NCBI RefSeq assembly: GCF_029222925.1
Contig: NZ_JARHUI010000001.1
Location: forward strand, 806,986-870,985
Reading direction: 5' to 3'
DNA from: Algoriphagus sp. CAU 1675
GTDB taxonomy: Bacteria; Bacteroidota; Bacteroidia; Cytophagales; Cyclobacteriaceae
DNA length: 64,000 nt
In this document: positions 34,667-44,144 of the stretch, piece after piece
Position numbering within the stretch: position 1 is the stretch's first letter
Layout: the number at the start of each line of letters is the position of its first letter
Notes under the pieces: generated by a model
Seen by the model: the letters and a program-made list of their open reading frames with translations, nothing else
The model's database searches: none
Told to the model about the DNA's origin: nothing
Position numbers and translations under genes: made by a program

Positions 34667-37051
34667 TTAACTTCCGCACATTTCGCAGTTGTCCGGATCG
34701 TCCAGTGAACATGCGATTGCATCTTGTTTTTGTGCCTTGGCCTGCAGTTCGTCAGCTTTTGGCTCCAAAGCACTTTTGTCCAATGTGAATTTGATAGCAG
34801 AGGCAGCAGCCTGAGATCTGAGGTAGTACATACCGGTCTTCAGACCTTTCTTCCAAGCGTAGAAGTGCATGGAGGTGAGTTTCCCGAAGTTAGGATCCTG
34901 CATGAACACGTTCATACTCTGAGACTGGCAAATGTATGCTCCACGGTCCGCAGCCATGTCGATGATAATCTTTTGGGAAATCTCCCAAACGGTTTTGTAA
35001 ATATCCTTGATGTGCTGAGGAATACCTGGAACAGACTGTACAGAACCATTGGTAGCGATAAGTCGGTTTCTCATGGTGTCATTCCACAAACCAAGTTGGA
35101 TCAGGTCCTTCATCAAGTGCTTGTTTACTACAATAAATTCACCGGAAAGAGTTCTTCTTGTGTAGATATTGGAAGTATAAGGTTCAAAGCATTCATTGTT
35201 TCCAAGAATCTGAGAAGTGGAAGCTGTAGGCATAGGAGCTACTAGCAGAGAGTTTCTAACTCCATACTTAACCACTTTTTCTTTCAAGTCTGTCCAATTC
35301 CATCTGCCGGATTTTGGAGTTACTCCCCACATGTCGAACTGGAATATTCCCTTTGAAGTCGGCGAACCTTCATAGGTTTCGTAAGTTCCCTGTACTTTGG
35401 CAAGCTCCATGGAAGTTTCCATAGCAGCAAAGTAGATGGTTTCAAAGATGTCCTCGTTCAGTCCTTTAGCTTCTGGGGAATCAAATGGCATTCGAAGCAT
35501 GATGAAAGTATCCGCTAGCCCTTGAATTCCCAAGCCGATAGGTCTGTGGCGGAAGTTGGATCTTTTAGCTTCTTCTACTGGATAGTAGTTGACATCAATT
35601 ACCTTGTTGAGGTTTCGGGTAGCAACTTTGGTGATTTCATAAAGCTTCTGATGGTCAAAGAAAAGCTTGCCATCTGGCCCTTGGGATACAAATTTTGGCA
35701 ATGCAAGTGAGGCCAGATTACAAACTGCAACTTCGTCCGGTGCAGTGTACTCAATGATTTCAGTACAAAGGTTGGAAGACTTGATGGTTCCCAGGTTTTT
35801 CTGGTTGGATTTACCGTTTGCGGAATCTTTATACAGCATGTATGGAGTCCCAGTCTCAATCTGAGATTCGAGTACTTCGAACCAAAGCTCCTGAGCCTTT
35901 ACAGTCTCTCTTGCTTTTCCTTCACGCTCATATTTTTCATACAGTCTTTCAAATTCTTCACCGTAGCAATCGGAAAGTCCAGGTGCTTCATTCGGACAGA
36001 AAAGAGACCAATCTTCATTTCTTTCTACACGCTTCATGAAAAGGTCCGGAATCCACAATGCATAGAATAGATCTCTTGCACGCATTTCCTCTTTCCCGTG
36101 ATTTCTTTTCAGTTCGAGGAAGTCTTTGATATCCGCATGCCAAGGCTCCAAGTAGATAGCGAAAGATCCTTTTCGCTTACCTCCACCCTGATCCACGTAG
36201 CGGGCAGTCATGTCGAAGTTTCTCAACATTGGCACGATACCGTTGGATACGCCATTGGTACCTTTGATGTAGGAGCCTTTGGCACGTACATGGTGGATAG
36301 ACAACCCGATACCTCCTGCAGACTGAGAGATTTTAGCACACTGCTTTAGCGTGTCATAGATCCCGTCAATACTATCATCCTTCATGGTCAGTAGGAAGCA
36401 GGAGGAAAGTTGTGGCTTTGGTGTTCCCGCGTTGAATAGGGTAGGGGTAGCATGAGTAAACCACTTCTCGGAAAGCAAGTTGTAGGTTTCGATGGCAGAA
36501 TCAATATCCTCCTTGTGAATACCAACAGCCACGCGCATCAACATATGTTGAGGCCTTTCTACCACTTTTCCATCAAGACGGATCAGATAACTTCTTTCCA
36601 GTGTTTTATAGCCGAAGTAGTCATAGCCGAAATCCCTCTTGTAATCTATAGTCTCGTCAAGTTTGGCTGCATTCTTTTTGATGATTCCATAGACTTCCGG
36701 ATCAATCAAGGCAGCGTTTTCACCCGTAATCGGATTGACATAAGTGTACAGTCTTTTCATAGTATTTGAAAAAGACTGGCTAGTAGTTTTGTGAAGATTG
36801 GAAATAGCAATTCGGGCTGCAAGGATTGCATAGTCTGGATGTTTGACTGTCAGTGAAGCGCAAACTTCCGCAGCCAGGTTATCCAGCTCTGAGGTTGTCA
36901 CGCCGTCATACAATCCATCGATTACCTTTTTGGCAACCTCTATAGGTTGGATGAACTTAGGGTCCAGTTCATAGCAAAGGTTTTCAATCCTTGTTGTGAT
37001 TTTGTCGAATCTTACCGACTCTCGTCTTCCGTCTCTTTTTATTACTAGCAT
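34667..37051 (-). CDS. nrdA: Ribonucleoside-diphosphate reductase, alpha (large) subunit, class Ia
   Basis: A 794-residue catalytic subunit, reducing NDPs to dNDPs. The ATP-cone starts at residue 1 ([17 protein letters not shown]), giving allosteric overall activity control. Redox and radical-path motifs follow: [39 protein letters not shown] and [22 protein letters not shown]-terminal cysteine pair (NCEMCGS) reloads the active site. The length and wording are close to the eukaryotic R1 type. It lies 36 bases downstream of nrdB and forms an operon with it. Confidence 0.97.
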   Translation of the reverse strand: MLVIKRDGRRESVRFDKITTRIENLCYELDPKFIQPIEVAKKVIDGLYDGVTTSELDNLAAEVCASLTVKHPDYAILAARIAISNLHKTTSQSFSNTMKRLYTYVNPITGENAALIDPEVYGIIKKNAAKLDETIDYKRDFGYDYFGYKTLERSYLIRLDGKVVERPQHMLMRVAVGIHKEDIDSAIETYNLLSEKWFTHATPTLFNAGTPKPQLSSCFLLTMKDDSIDGIYDTLKQCAKISQSAGGIGLSIHHVRAKGSYIKGTNGVSNGIVPMLRNFDMTARYVDQGGGKRKGSFAIYLEPWHADIKDFLELKRNHGKEEMRARDLFYALWIPDLFMKRVERNEDWSLFCPNEAPGLSDCYGEEFERLYEKYEREGKARETVKAQELWFEVLESQIETGTPYMLYKDSANGKSNQKNLGTIKSSNLCTEIIEYTAPDEVAVCNLASLALPKFVSQGPDGKLFFDHQKLYEITKVATRNLNKVIDVNYYPVEEAKRSNFRHRPIGLGIQGLADTFIMLRMPFDSPEAKGLNEDIFETIYFAAMETSMELAKVQGTYETYEGSPTSKGIFQFDMWGVTPKSGRWNWTDLKEKVVKYGVRNSLLVAPMPTASTSQILGNNECFEPYTSNIYTRRTLSGEFIVVNKHLMKDLIQLGLWNDTMRNRLIATNGSVQSVPGIPQHIKDIYKTVWEISQKIIIDMAADRGAYICQSQSMNVFMQDPNFGKLTSMHFYAWKKGLKTGMYYLRSQAAASAIKFTLDKSALEPKADELQAKAQKQDAIACSLDDPDNCEMCGS

Positions 37052-37087
37052 ATTCAGGTAAGGTTAATTGGTTGGGTAAAGTGGTTA

Positions 37088-38068
37088 TTAAAAATCTTCT
37101 CCCATGGAGAATCTTGGGGTCGAATCTGAAGTGTCTGCGGATTTCATAACTCCGGCTTTCTGGTAATCACCAACTCGCTTCTCGAAGAAGTTGGTTTTGC
37201 CCTGAAGAGAAATCATGTCCATGAAATCGAATGGGTTGGTACTGTTCCAAACTTTTTCGCAGCCCAATTCAACCAACAGGCGGTCAGCAACAAATTCGAT
37301 GTATTGGCACATGAGGTCAGAATTCATACCAATTAGTCTTACTGGAAGGGCATCGGTTACGAATTCTTTTTCGATGGCAACTGCATCCATAATTATTTCC
37401 CGGACAGTTTGCTTAGGAAGCGGGTTAACCACATGATTTGTGTACAGGTGGCAGGCAAAATCACAGTGAAGTCCTTCGTCTCTTGATATTAGTTCATTGG
37501 AGAAGGTCAAGCCAGGCATCAGGCCTCTTTTCTTCAACCAGAAAATAGAGCAGAAAGAACCTGAGAAGAAAATGCCTTCCACAGCTGCGAATGCAATCAA
37601 TCTTTCTTGAAAAGAACCATTGTCAATCCAGCGCAAAGCCCATTCAGCTTTTCTTTTCACGCAGTCGATGTGTTCTATGGCGTTGAGCAGTCGGTCTCTT
37701 TCGACAGCATCCTTGATATAGGTATCAATTAGGAGGCTATATGTTTCTGAGTGGATGTTTTCCATGGCAATTTGAAAACCATAGAAAAATTTTGCTTCGG
37801 TATACTGAACCTCTGCTACAAAGTGCTCTGCAAGATTTTCATTTACGATCCCGTCACTGGCTGCAAAAAAGGCCAACACGTGTGAGATAAAATGTCTTTC
37901 CCCGTCATTTAGGTTTTTCCAGTCTCTCATATCCTGACCGAGATCGATTTCTTCGGCAGTCCAGAAACTAGCTTCTGCTTTCTTATAAAATTGCCAGATA
38001 TCTGTGTGTTGAATAGGGAATAAAACAAAGCGATTCTTGTTCTCAACTAAAATCGGTTCTTCTTGCAT
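37088..38068 (-). CDS. nrdB: Ribonucleoside-diphosphate reductase, beta (small) subunit, class Ia
   Basis: A 326-residue radical subunit from ATG 38068 ([17 protein letters not shown]); an upstream in-frame extension to 38185 has no family similarity. Di-iron ligands are visible: D46 in [10 protein letters not shown]103 and H106 in MENIHSETY, with the radical tyrosine at Y110. The stretch [20 protein letters not shown] is close to eukaryotic R2. The tail RFSMGEDF resembles the R2 peptide that docks on the large subunit. The order nrdB-nrdA is reversed relative to enterobacteria. Confidence 0.96.
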   Translation of the reverse strand: MQEEPILVENKNRFVLFPIQHTDIWQFYKKAEASFWTAEEIDLGQDMRDWKNLNDGERHFISHVLAFFAASDGIVNENLAEHFVAEVQYTEAKFFYGFQIAMENIHSETYSLLIDTYIKDAVERDRLLNAIEHIDCVKRKAEWALRWIDNGSFQERLIAFAAVEGIFFSGSFCSIFWLKKRGLMPGLTFSNELISRDEGLHCDFACHLYTNHVVNPLPKQTVREIIMDAVAIEKEFVTDALPVRLIGMNSDLMCQYIEFVADRLLVELGCEKVWNSTNPFDFMDMISLQGKTNFFEKRVGDYQKAGVMKSADTSDSTPRFSMGEDF

Positions 38069-38656
38069 CGTACTCTTTGGTTTATTTGGTTTCAGTTTTA
38101 AAATGGTTTGATTCAGAGAGATAACTTTGAAATCAAGCACCAGTTGGAGACTAAAAGCAACCCAGCGATGGTTGCCTTTGAACAAATATGTGAACCAAAA
38201 AGCAGAAATAAAACCCTGGATTTGGCGTTTTAGGGTAGTTTTTGAATAAAAGTCAAAAAAACAATAAGATTCAATAAATCAATAAATTAAAGACTCATAC
38301 AAAAAGTATAAGATTAATTAAAATGGCTGATTTTAGAGGTTTTAAATTTTTTGAGAAATTTCAAAAAAAATAAATTCAACAGAATTCAAAGATTTTTTGA
38401 CCGTCGTTCAGCTTGATGAGATTTTATTATACTCATTTAAATCCCTGAATTTCAGTATTTATTCAGACTTCACTCTCACTTGATACATTTGGTATTATCT
38501 AGATTTGAGGGCTGGAAACGAGTAACTGCAAATCTCTTCAATAAGTCATTATAATCCCATGAAAGAAGTTAGGATTATTTTCAGAGGCTGTTTTTTTGTT
38601 CCGATACTCTTCCTTATATTTGCACTCCGATTTTGTTAAAGAATCTTTAGAAACAC
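38069..38656. other. Intergenic region between nrdB and rplU
   Basis: A 588-base AT-rich gap between divergent genes, the longest gene-free stretch outside the tRNA array. It holds the rplU promoter at its right end. On the nrdB side there is a small hairpin in the presumed leader (GCAACC 38157-38162 with GGTTGC 38170-38175). I looked for paired NrdR-box-like repeats and for a minus-strand TAnnTTTG and found neither. No convincing ORF; a 17-codon ATG frame near 38322 is too short to support. Confidence 0.6.
38596..38622 (+). promoter_or_regulatory. Promoter of rplU-rpmA
   Basis: TTG at 38596-38598, a 16-base spacer, then TATATTTG at 38615-38622 followed by CAC. The spacer is slightly shorter than the usual 17-23. 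Expected leader is about 28 bases before the rplU ATG. Confidence 0.65.
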
Positions 38657-38968
38657 ATGTACGCAATTGTAAACATCGCTGGTAAGCAGTTCAAAGTAAC
38701 AAAAGATCAGTTCGTCTACGCTCCTAAATTGGACGTAGAGGCTGGCGCTTCCGTGGAATTTGACCAAGTACTGTTGGCTGAAGCTGACGGTAATGTGTCT
38801 GTAGGTGCACCTGTGATCGCAGGAGCCAAGGTGTCCGGAAAAGTTCTGGATCATGTAAAAGGTGACAAAGTAATCGTCTTCAAGAAGAAGCGTAGAAAAG
38901 GCTACAAAAAGAAGAACGGTCACAGACAGGATTTCAGCAAAGTATTGATCGAAAATATTACACTGTAA
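38657..38968 (+). CDS. rplU: Large-subunit ribosomal protein bL21
   Basis: A 103-residue bL21. It starts [18 protein letters not shown] and contains the basic C-terminal RNA-binding loop [19 protein letters not shown]. It binds 23S rRNA domain V/I regions with L20. It is followed after 34 bases by rpmA, the standard pairing. Confidence 0.97.
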   Translation: MYAIVNIAGKQFKVTKDQFVYAPKLDVEAGASVEFDQVLLAEADGNVSVGAPVIAGAKVSGKVLDHVKGDKVIVFKKKRRKGYKKKNGHRQDFSKVLIENITL

Positions 38969-39002
38969 GTTTTCTTTTTGAAAACCATAAACGAATAAAA
39001 CC

Positions 39003-39263
39003 ATGGCACACAAAAAAGGTGTAGGTAGTTCCAAAAACGGTAGAGAGTCACATTCCAAAAGATTGGGTGTGAAAAAATTTGGTGGCGAAGCAGTTATCGC
39101 CGGAAATATCATTGTTAGACAAAGAGGTACCAAGCATCATGCGGGTAACAACGTGGGTGTTGGTAAGGATCATACTCTGTTTGCTTTGGCAGACGGTGTT
39201 GTGACCTTCAAGAAAAAGTCTGACGGCAAGTCATACGTGAGCGTATTGCCAGCTGAAGCTTAA
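39003..39263 (+). CDS. rpmA: Large-subunit ribosomal protein bL27
   Basis: An 86-residue bL27 with the N-terminus [20 protein letters not shown], which reaches the peptidyl-transferase centre, and [20 protein letters not shown]. There is no cleavable N-terminal extension of the Firmicutes type. Co-transcribed with rplU and closed by a strong terminator. Confidence 0.97.
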   Translation: MAHKKGVGSSKNGRESHSKRLGVKKFGGEAVIAGNIIVRQRGTKHHAGNNVGVGKDHTLFALADGVVTFKKKSDGKSYVSVLPAEA

Positions 39264-39282
39264 GCTTCCAAAACCTATTCAA

Positions 39283-39315
39283 GAGCCTCTTCCATTCGGA
39301 AGAGGCTTTTTTTTT
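39283..39315 (+). terminator. Terminator of rplU-rpmA
   Basis: GAGCCTCTTCC / GGAAGAGGCTT stem with tetraloop ATTC and nine T. Confidence 0.93.
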
Positions 39316-39417
39316 GCTCGCCAGGAAGTATATAGACCATTGATCAATTTTTTGCGCATAGATCAAAAGACATCATCTAATTTTTTAACTTCAACCAACC
39401 ACCAAATTAAATTCCAT

Positions 39418-42400
39418 ATGAAAAACAGAATATACCTGGGTTTTTTGGGGCTGTTGTGCTGTCTAATTTTACAAAACAATCCAAGCCAAGCCCAACAGGT
39501 ACCAGACCCAAAAATTTATGAGGCCTTAAAATGGCGATCCATTGGTCCTTTCCGTGGAGGCCGGGCTGATGCCGTAACAGGTGTTTCGGGCTCAGACCAT
39601 ACGTATTATTTCGGCTCTACAGGAGGTGGAGTTTGGAAAACAGTTGACTCGGGTATTACCTGGAAACCCGTATCCGATGGTTACTTTGGAGGATCCATTG
39701 GAGCTGTGGCAGTTTCCCAAAGTGATACCAGTGTTGTATATGCTGGAGGAGGGGAATATACCGTAAGAGGCAATGTTTCTTTCGGATATGGAGTTTGGAA
39801 AAGTAAAGATGCCGGAAAATCATGGGAAAGAGCAGGTCTTGACAAAAGCCGTTTTGTGGCAAGGTTGAAAATTCATCCTACCAACCCTGAAGTGGTTTAT
39901 GCTGCTGTTTTGGGAGATATCTTCAAGCCAAATGAAGAGAGAGGTGTTTATAAGTCTACAGATGGAGGAGCCAATTGGGACAAGGTGCTTTTCGTATCTG
40001 ACATAGCCGGGGCCATTGATTTGGTTTTGGATCCAAATGATCCTGAGACATTGTATGCGACTACCTGGGAGTTAAAAAGAACTCCCTATTCATTAGAAAG
40101 TGGGGGGCCTGGCTCCAAAATGTTTAAATCCACCGATGGAGGTAAAACTTGGGAGGATTTGACCAAGAAGGAGGGCTTCCCTACAGGAGTATTGGGAATC
40201 ATGGGAATCGATGTTTCTCCATTAAATTCCAATAAGGTATTTGCAATCATTGAAAATGAGAACGGAGGAGTTTTCGTATCTGAAGATGCTGGAGAGACTT
40301 GGACTAAAACCAATGAAGACAGAAATCTGAGACAAAGAGCTTGGTACTATTCAAGAATTTTTGCTGATCCTCAGGATGAGGAAACAGTTTATGTACTGAA
40401 TGTCAGCTATCATAAGTCAACTGATGGAGGAAAGACTTTCACTAGTGCAAATGCGCCTCATGGTGACCATCATGATTTATGGATAGACCCTAACAATAAT
40501 CAAAGAATGGTGATTGCAGATGATGGTGGAGCCCAGGTATCTGAAGATGGGGGAAAAACCTGGTCGACCTACTACAATCAGCCAACCGCACAGTTTTATA
40601 GAGTAATCACCGATAATTCTTTTCCGTATAGGATTTACGGTGCTCAGCAAGACAATTCCACATTAAGAATCCGTCACAGAAAAGATGGAATGGGAGGGAT
40701 ATCAGAAAGCGACTGGGAAGAATCTGCCGGGGGAGAGTCAGGATGGTTGGCCCCAGACCCTGATAATAACGACATTGTATACGGAGGTTCTTATGGCGGC
40801 TTGTTGATTCGCTTAGATCATGACAAAGGTATAGCCAGAAATGTCAATGTTTGGCCTGACAATCCTATGGGACATGGAGCTGAGGGAATGAAATATAGAT
40901 TCCAATGGAACTTTCCGATCTTCTTCTCTCCTCATGATTCCGATTTGATCTATACCGCAAGTAATCAGCTTCACAGATCGACCAATGAAGGACAAAGCTG
41001 GGAGGTTGTTTCTCCCGATTTGACCAGAAATGACAGGAGTAAATTGGGGCCTTCAGGTGGACCGATCACTAAGGACAATACCTCTGTCGAATATTATGCG
41101 ACCATTTTTACTGCAGCAGAATCTCCGCTGAAAAAAGGTGTAATCTGGGCAGGTTCAGATGATGGGCTGGTGCATGTGACTACTGATAACGGTGTGACTT
41201 GGAATAATGTAACACCCAAGGATATGCCTGAGTGGTTACAGATCAACAGTATTGAAGCAAGTCCATATGATGCAGGAGAAGCCTATTTTGCTGCAACCGG
41301 TTATAAAAGCGGAAACTATGAGCCTTATCTTTATAAGACAAAGGACTACGGAAAAACTTGGACTAAGATTACTTCAGGGATAGATCCGGAGCATTTCACC
41401 AGAGTGATTCGGGTAGACCCTGTGAAGAAGGGAATGCTCTATGCGGGTACAGAAACTGGGATGTACTACTCTAAGGATGACGGAGCTAGCTGGCATTCTC
41501 TTCAGATGAACCTTCCTATTGTTCCTATTACGGATTTGGCTGTGAAAGACAATAACCTGATTGCGGCTACACAAGGAAGATCCTTCTGGATTATTGATGA
41601 CCTGACAGTACTGCATCAAGTAGAGCCTGGAATTGAAAACAAAAACCTTCATCTATTTAAACCCCAAGACTCTTATAGAATCGATGGAGTAAGTAGAAAA
41701 TCTAACACCGAAGGAACCAATCGTGCAGGAGGTGTTTTAGTTTATTATTTCTTGAAAGAGAAGCCGAAGGATGAACTGAAAATCGAATTTCTTGATAGCA
41801 GAAACAATGTTTTAAGAACTTTCTCTACGAAAGGTTATCTAGGAGATACCTTGAAGGTGAAAGCTGGAAGTAATGAGTTCAACTGGAATCTTAGAGTGGA
41901 AGATGCAGAAGGTTTTGATGGACTGATCATGTGGGCAGGAAGCCTAAGAGGTCCGGCTGTCGTTCCGGGAGACTATAAAGTGAAAATGACTTTGGATGGC
42001 GAAACTCAGGTTCAGGACTTCAAAGTATTGGCTGATCCTCGCTATGGAACATCCCAGGCTGATTTGGAAAAGCAATTTGAGTTCTTGATGAAAGTCAATC
42101 GAAAATTGACCGAGACACATCAAACCATCAAATTGATCCGACAATATCGAGAAGCATTGGATAGCTTGGAAACTAAACCGGCAAATCTGGAGCAGATCAA
42201 AGCCGAAATGAAAAGTATAGAAGAAGAACTATACCAAACCAAAAACAGCAGTCGCCAAGATCCATTGAATTTCCCGATCAGGCTCAATAACAAGCTAGCT
42301 CATCTCAACAATGTGGTGGGAAGCGGAGATTATCCGCCAACCTACCAATCAGAGCAGGTAAGAGGTGAAATTACAGAATTGATTGATGTGCAATTGGCCA

Positions 42401-42483
42401 AGTTTAAAAAGCTGGAACAAGAGCAAATATCCAAAGTCCTCAATATTGATGAAATGAGGACGAAGTTGGATATCAAGAAATAA
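39418..42483 (+). CDS. Secreted BNR/VPS10-type beta-propeller protein
   Basis: A 1021-residue exported protein. ATG 39418 gives the signal peptide (MKNRIYLGFLGLLCCLIL ... SQAQ); a frame from 39340 lacks one. The N-terminal ~700 residues hold at least ten Asp-box turns, for example SKDAGKSWE, STDGGKTWE, SEDAGETWT, SEDGGKTWS, STNEGQSWE, TKDYGKTWT and SKDDGASWH, so two propellers of the sortilin/VPS10 class are likely. The C-terminal ~200 residues are an Ig-like segment plus a helical coiled region (VNRKLTETHQTIKLIRQYRE). Sialidase catalytic residues are not evident, and the function is unknown. It probably binds glycans or peptides outside the cell. Confidence 0.85.
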   Translation: MKNRIYLGFLGLLCCLILQNNPSQAQQVPDPKIYEALKWRSIGPFRGGRADAVTGVSGSDHTYYFGSTGGGVWKTVDSGITWKPVSDGYFGGSIGAVAVSQSDTSVVYAGGGEYTVRGNVSFGYGVWKSKDAGKSWERAGLDKSRFVARLKIHPTNPEVVYAAVLGDIFKPNEERGVYKSTDGGANWDKVLFVSDIAGAIDLVLDPNDPETLYATTWELKRTPYSLESGGPGSKMFKSTDGGKTWEDLTKKEGFPTGVLGIMGIDVSPLNSNKVFAIIENENGGVFVSEDAGETWTKTNEDRNLRQRAWYYSRIFADPQDEETVYVLNVSYHKSTDGGKTFTSANAPHGDHHDLWIDPNNNQRMVIADDGGAQVSEDGGKTWSTYYNQPTAQFYRVITDNSFPYRIYGAQQDNSTLRIRHRKDGMGGISESDWEESAGGESGWLAPDPDNNDIVYGGSYGGLLIRLDHDKGIARNVNVWPDNPMGHGAEGMKYRFQWNFPIFFSPHDSDLIYTASNQLHRSTNEGQSWEVVSPDLTRNDRSKLGPSGGPITKDNTSVEYYATIFTAAESPLKKGVIWAGSDDGLVHVTTDNGVTWNNVTPKDMPEWLQINSIEASPYDAGEAYFAATGYKSGNYEPYLYKTKDYGKTWTKITSGIDPEHFTRVIRVDPVKKGMLYAGTETGMYYSKDDGASWHSLQMNLPIVPITDLAVKDNNLIAATQGRSFWIIDDLTVLHQVEPGIENKNLHLFKPQDSYRIDGVSRKSNTEGTNRAGGVLVYYFLKEKPKDELKIEFLDSRNNVLRTFSTKGYLGDTLKVKAGSNEFNWNLRVEDAEGFDGLIMWAGSLRGPAVVPGDYKVKMTLDGETQVQDFKVLADPRYGTSQADLEKQFEFLMKVNRKLTETHQTIKLIRQYREALDSLETKPANLEQIKAEMKSIEEELYQTKNSSRQDPLNFPIRLNNKLAHLNNVVGSGDYPPTYQSEQVRGEITELIDVQLAKFKKLEQEQISKVLNIDEMRTKLDIKK

Positions 42484-42487
42484 TGTC

Positions 42488-42523
42488 AAAAAAAGAGCCT
42501 TCTGATTTAGAAGGCTCTTTTTT
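42488..42523. terminator. Bidirectional terminator between the propeller gene and the rhomboid gene
   Basis: AAAAAAGAGCCTTCT / AGAAGGCTCTTTTTT with loop GATTT between convergent genes. Confidence 0.92.
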
Positions 42524-42525
42524 CA

Positions 42526-43155
42526 TCAAAACGGTCTATAACTTTTAATCTGTTCCAGGAAGTGGATCGCACTATCAGGCGACAGAATCAAAATGAATAT
42601 CATTCCGAAAATAGCCCCGAAAAGATGGGCATCATGGTTGATCCCGTCATTTTCATTTTTCCCTTTTACATAGGAATAAATCAAAAACAATCCCCCAAGG
42701 ATAAATCCCGGAAGGCAAATGATTCCGAATAGGCAAATGTCTGCCAAAGGTAAAATGATAATACTTGCAAAAACCGTTGCCGCAGTTCCTCCGGAGGCTC
42801 CCAGTGCTCTGTAGTAGCTGTTGTCCCGATTTTTGAGATAGGTGGGAATATCAGAAAGAATTATGCCTGCGATATAAAAGAGCACAAAAGTCAATCCTCC
42901 GGTCAAAACTCCGAGTTTGTAGCTCAGGTACTGCTCAACCACTCTTCCAAAGAAGTAGAAGGTGAACATATTAAAAAGGAGATGGATGTAATCCTTATGG
43001 ATAAATCCGGAAAGCACAAAACGGTCCCATTGTCCCCGGTGTTTGATTTTATAAGGAATGAACATCCAGCGCTCTATAAAGCTAAGGTTGTTAAATCCAT
43101 AAAAACTACTGATCACTGTTACCAGAATCAGCATGACGGTGATGGAAATGCCCAT
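42526..43155 (-). CDS. Rhomboid family intramembrane serine protease
   Basis: A 209-residue six-helix membrane protein. The catalytic serine is S121 in RALGASGG (the GxSG motif), and the histidine is H177 in HLFGAIFG in the last helix. GQWDRFVLSGFIHKDYIHLLFNMF contains the conserved tryptophan-arginine loop and HxxxN of rhomboids, so it should be active. The substrate is unknown. It is the last gene of the minus-strand run beginning with rnr, 2 bases after the prenyl synthase gene stop. Confidence 0.92.
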   Translation of the reverse strand: MGISITVMLILVTVISSFYGFNNLSFIERWMFIPYKIKHRGQWDRFVLSGFIHKDYIHLLFNMFTFYFFGRVVEQYLSYKLGVLTGGLTFVLFYIAGIILSDIPTYLKNRDNSYYRALGASGGTAATVFASIIILPLADICLFGIICLPGFILGGLFLIYSYVKGKNENDGINHDAHLFGAIFGMIFILILSPDSAIHFLEQIKSYRPF

Positions 43156-43157
43156 GA

Positions 43158-44144
43158 TTATTTTTCGCGGTGAATTAGGTCCTGAGTAATCTGCCTCAGC
43201 TCGTTGAAGTACTCTGCTTGTTTGAACTGGATTGAATTGAATTGCCTGAACCCTTCCTCGAAATACTCATTCATTTTTGCCTCAGTGAGGGCCTTGATAC
43301 CCAATCTTTCGTAAAGGGATTTGACTGCATTTACCTTCTTTTCCTTGTCAAATTCTTTTTTAGAAAGCCAATATTTCAGTTCCTCAGCATCACTTCCTTT
43401 GGCCAATTCTAATGCTTTGATCAGTAAATAGGTTTTTTTGTTGGCGATGATGTCTCCTCCTACCTGCTTTCCAAATTTGGACTGGTCTGCAAATACATCC
43501 AAGAGATCGTCTTTCAGCTGAAAACCTATTCCTATATTAACTCCAAAGTCATACAGCTTTTGAGCGTCTTCTGGGGAGGCCTCAGCCAGTACAGCACCTA
43601 ATTGAAGAGAAAGTCCAAGGAGTACTGCGGTTTTCAGACGGATCATCTGGATGTAGTCACCTGCTGCCACAACTTCCTCTGATTCGAAATTCATGTCAAA
43701 TTGCTGGCCTTCACAAACCTCCGCTGCGGTTTTGTTAAATAGGCGTAGCGCTTCTGGCAGGTGTTTGGCTTCAGTCTGCAACAGAAGATCATAGGCTTTG
43801 ACCAGCATCACGTCTCCAGAAAGTATGGCTACATTGGTATTCCATTTTTCATGCACAGTAGCTTGTCCTCTTCTCAAAGGGGCTTCATCCATGATGTCGT
43901 CATGCATGAGGGTGAAATTGTGAAACACCTCAATGGCAGCTGCAGGACCAAGCATTTTCTCTAGGTCATTTTTATAAAGACTGTACGCCATTAGGCTCAG
44001 CAGGGGGCGGATTCTTTTCCCTCCTAAGTTGAGGATGTAGGTGATCGGTTCGTATAGTTCCTTAGGGGAATCTCCAAAATTTTGTTCCTGGAGAAAGGTT
44101 TCAAGTTTATCTAAAAGAGCGGCTGCGAGGCTTTTTTCCTTCAT
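43158..44144 (-). CDS. Short-chain isoprenyl diphosphate synthase (FPP/GGPP type)
   Basis: A 328-residue trans-prenyltransferase from ATG 44144. A TTG at 44180 could add 12 residues but would lie deeper inside rnr. Motifs: DDIMD at 82-86 followed by RR, and KDDLLDVFAD in the second half. The residue five before the first motif is the bulky F77, which in this family blocks chain growth, so a C15 or C20 product is inferred, unlike the enzyme at 4125-5099. The start lies 38 bases inside the 3' end of rnr, indicating translational coupling. Confidence 0.88.
   Translation of the reverse strand: MKEKSLAAALLDKLETFLQEQNFGDSPKELYEPITYILNLGGKRIRPLLSLMAYSLYKNDLEKMLGPAAAIEVFHNFTLMHDDIMDEAPLRRGQATVHEKWNTNVAILSGDVMLVKAYDLLLQTEAKHLPEALRLFNKTAAEVCEGQQFDMNFESEEVVAAGDYIQMIRLKTAVLLGLSLQLGAVLAEASPEDAQKLYDFGVNIGIGFQLKDDLLDVFADQSKFGKQVGGDIIANKKTYLLIKALELAKGSDAEELKYWLSKKEFDKEKKVNAVKSLYERLGIKALTEAKMNEYFEEGFRQFNSIQFKQAEYFNELRQITQDLIHREK

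Noticed and set aside
38069..38185. Extended nrdB start 39 codons upstream
   Set aside because: The extension has no resemblance to R2 proteins, and ATG 38068 gives the expected length.
38069..38656. NrdR box pair upstream of nrdB
   Set aside because: I found no paired ACA-C-A-TAT-type palindromes in the interval by eye.
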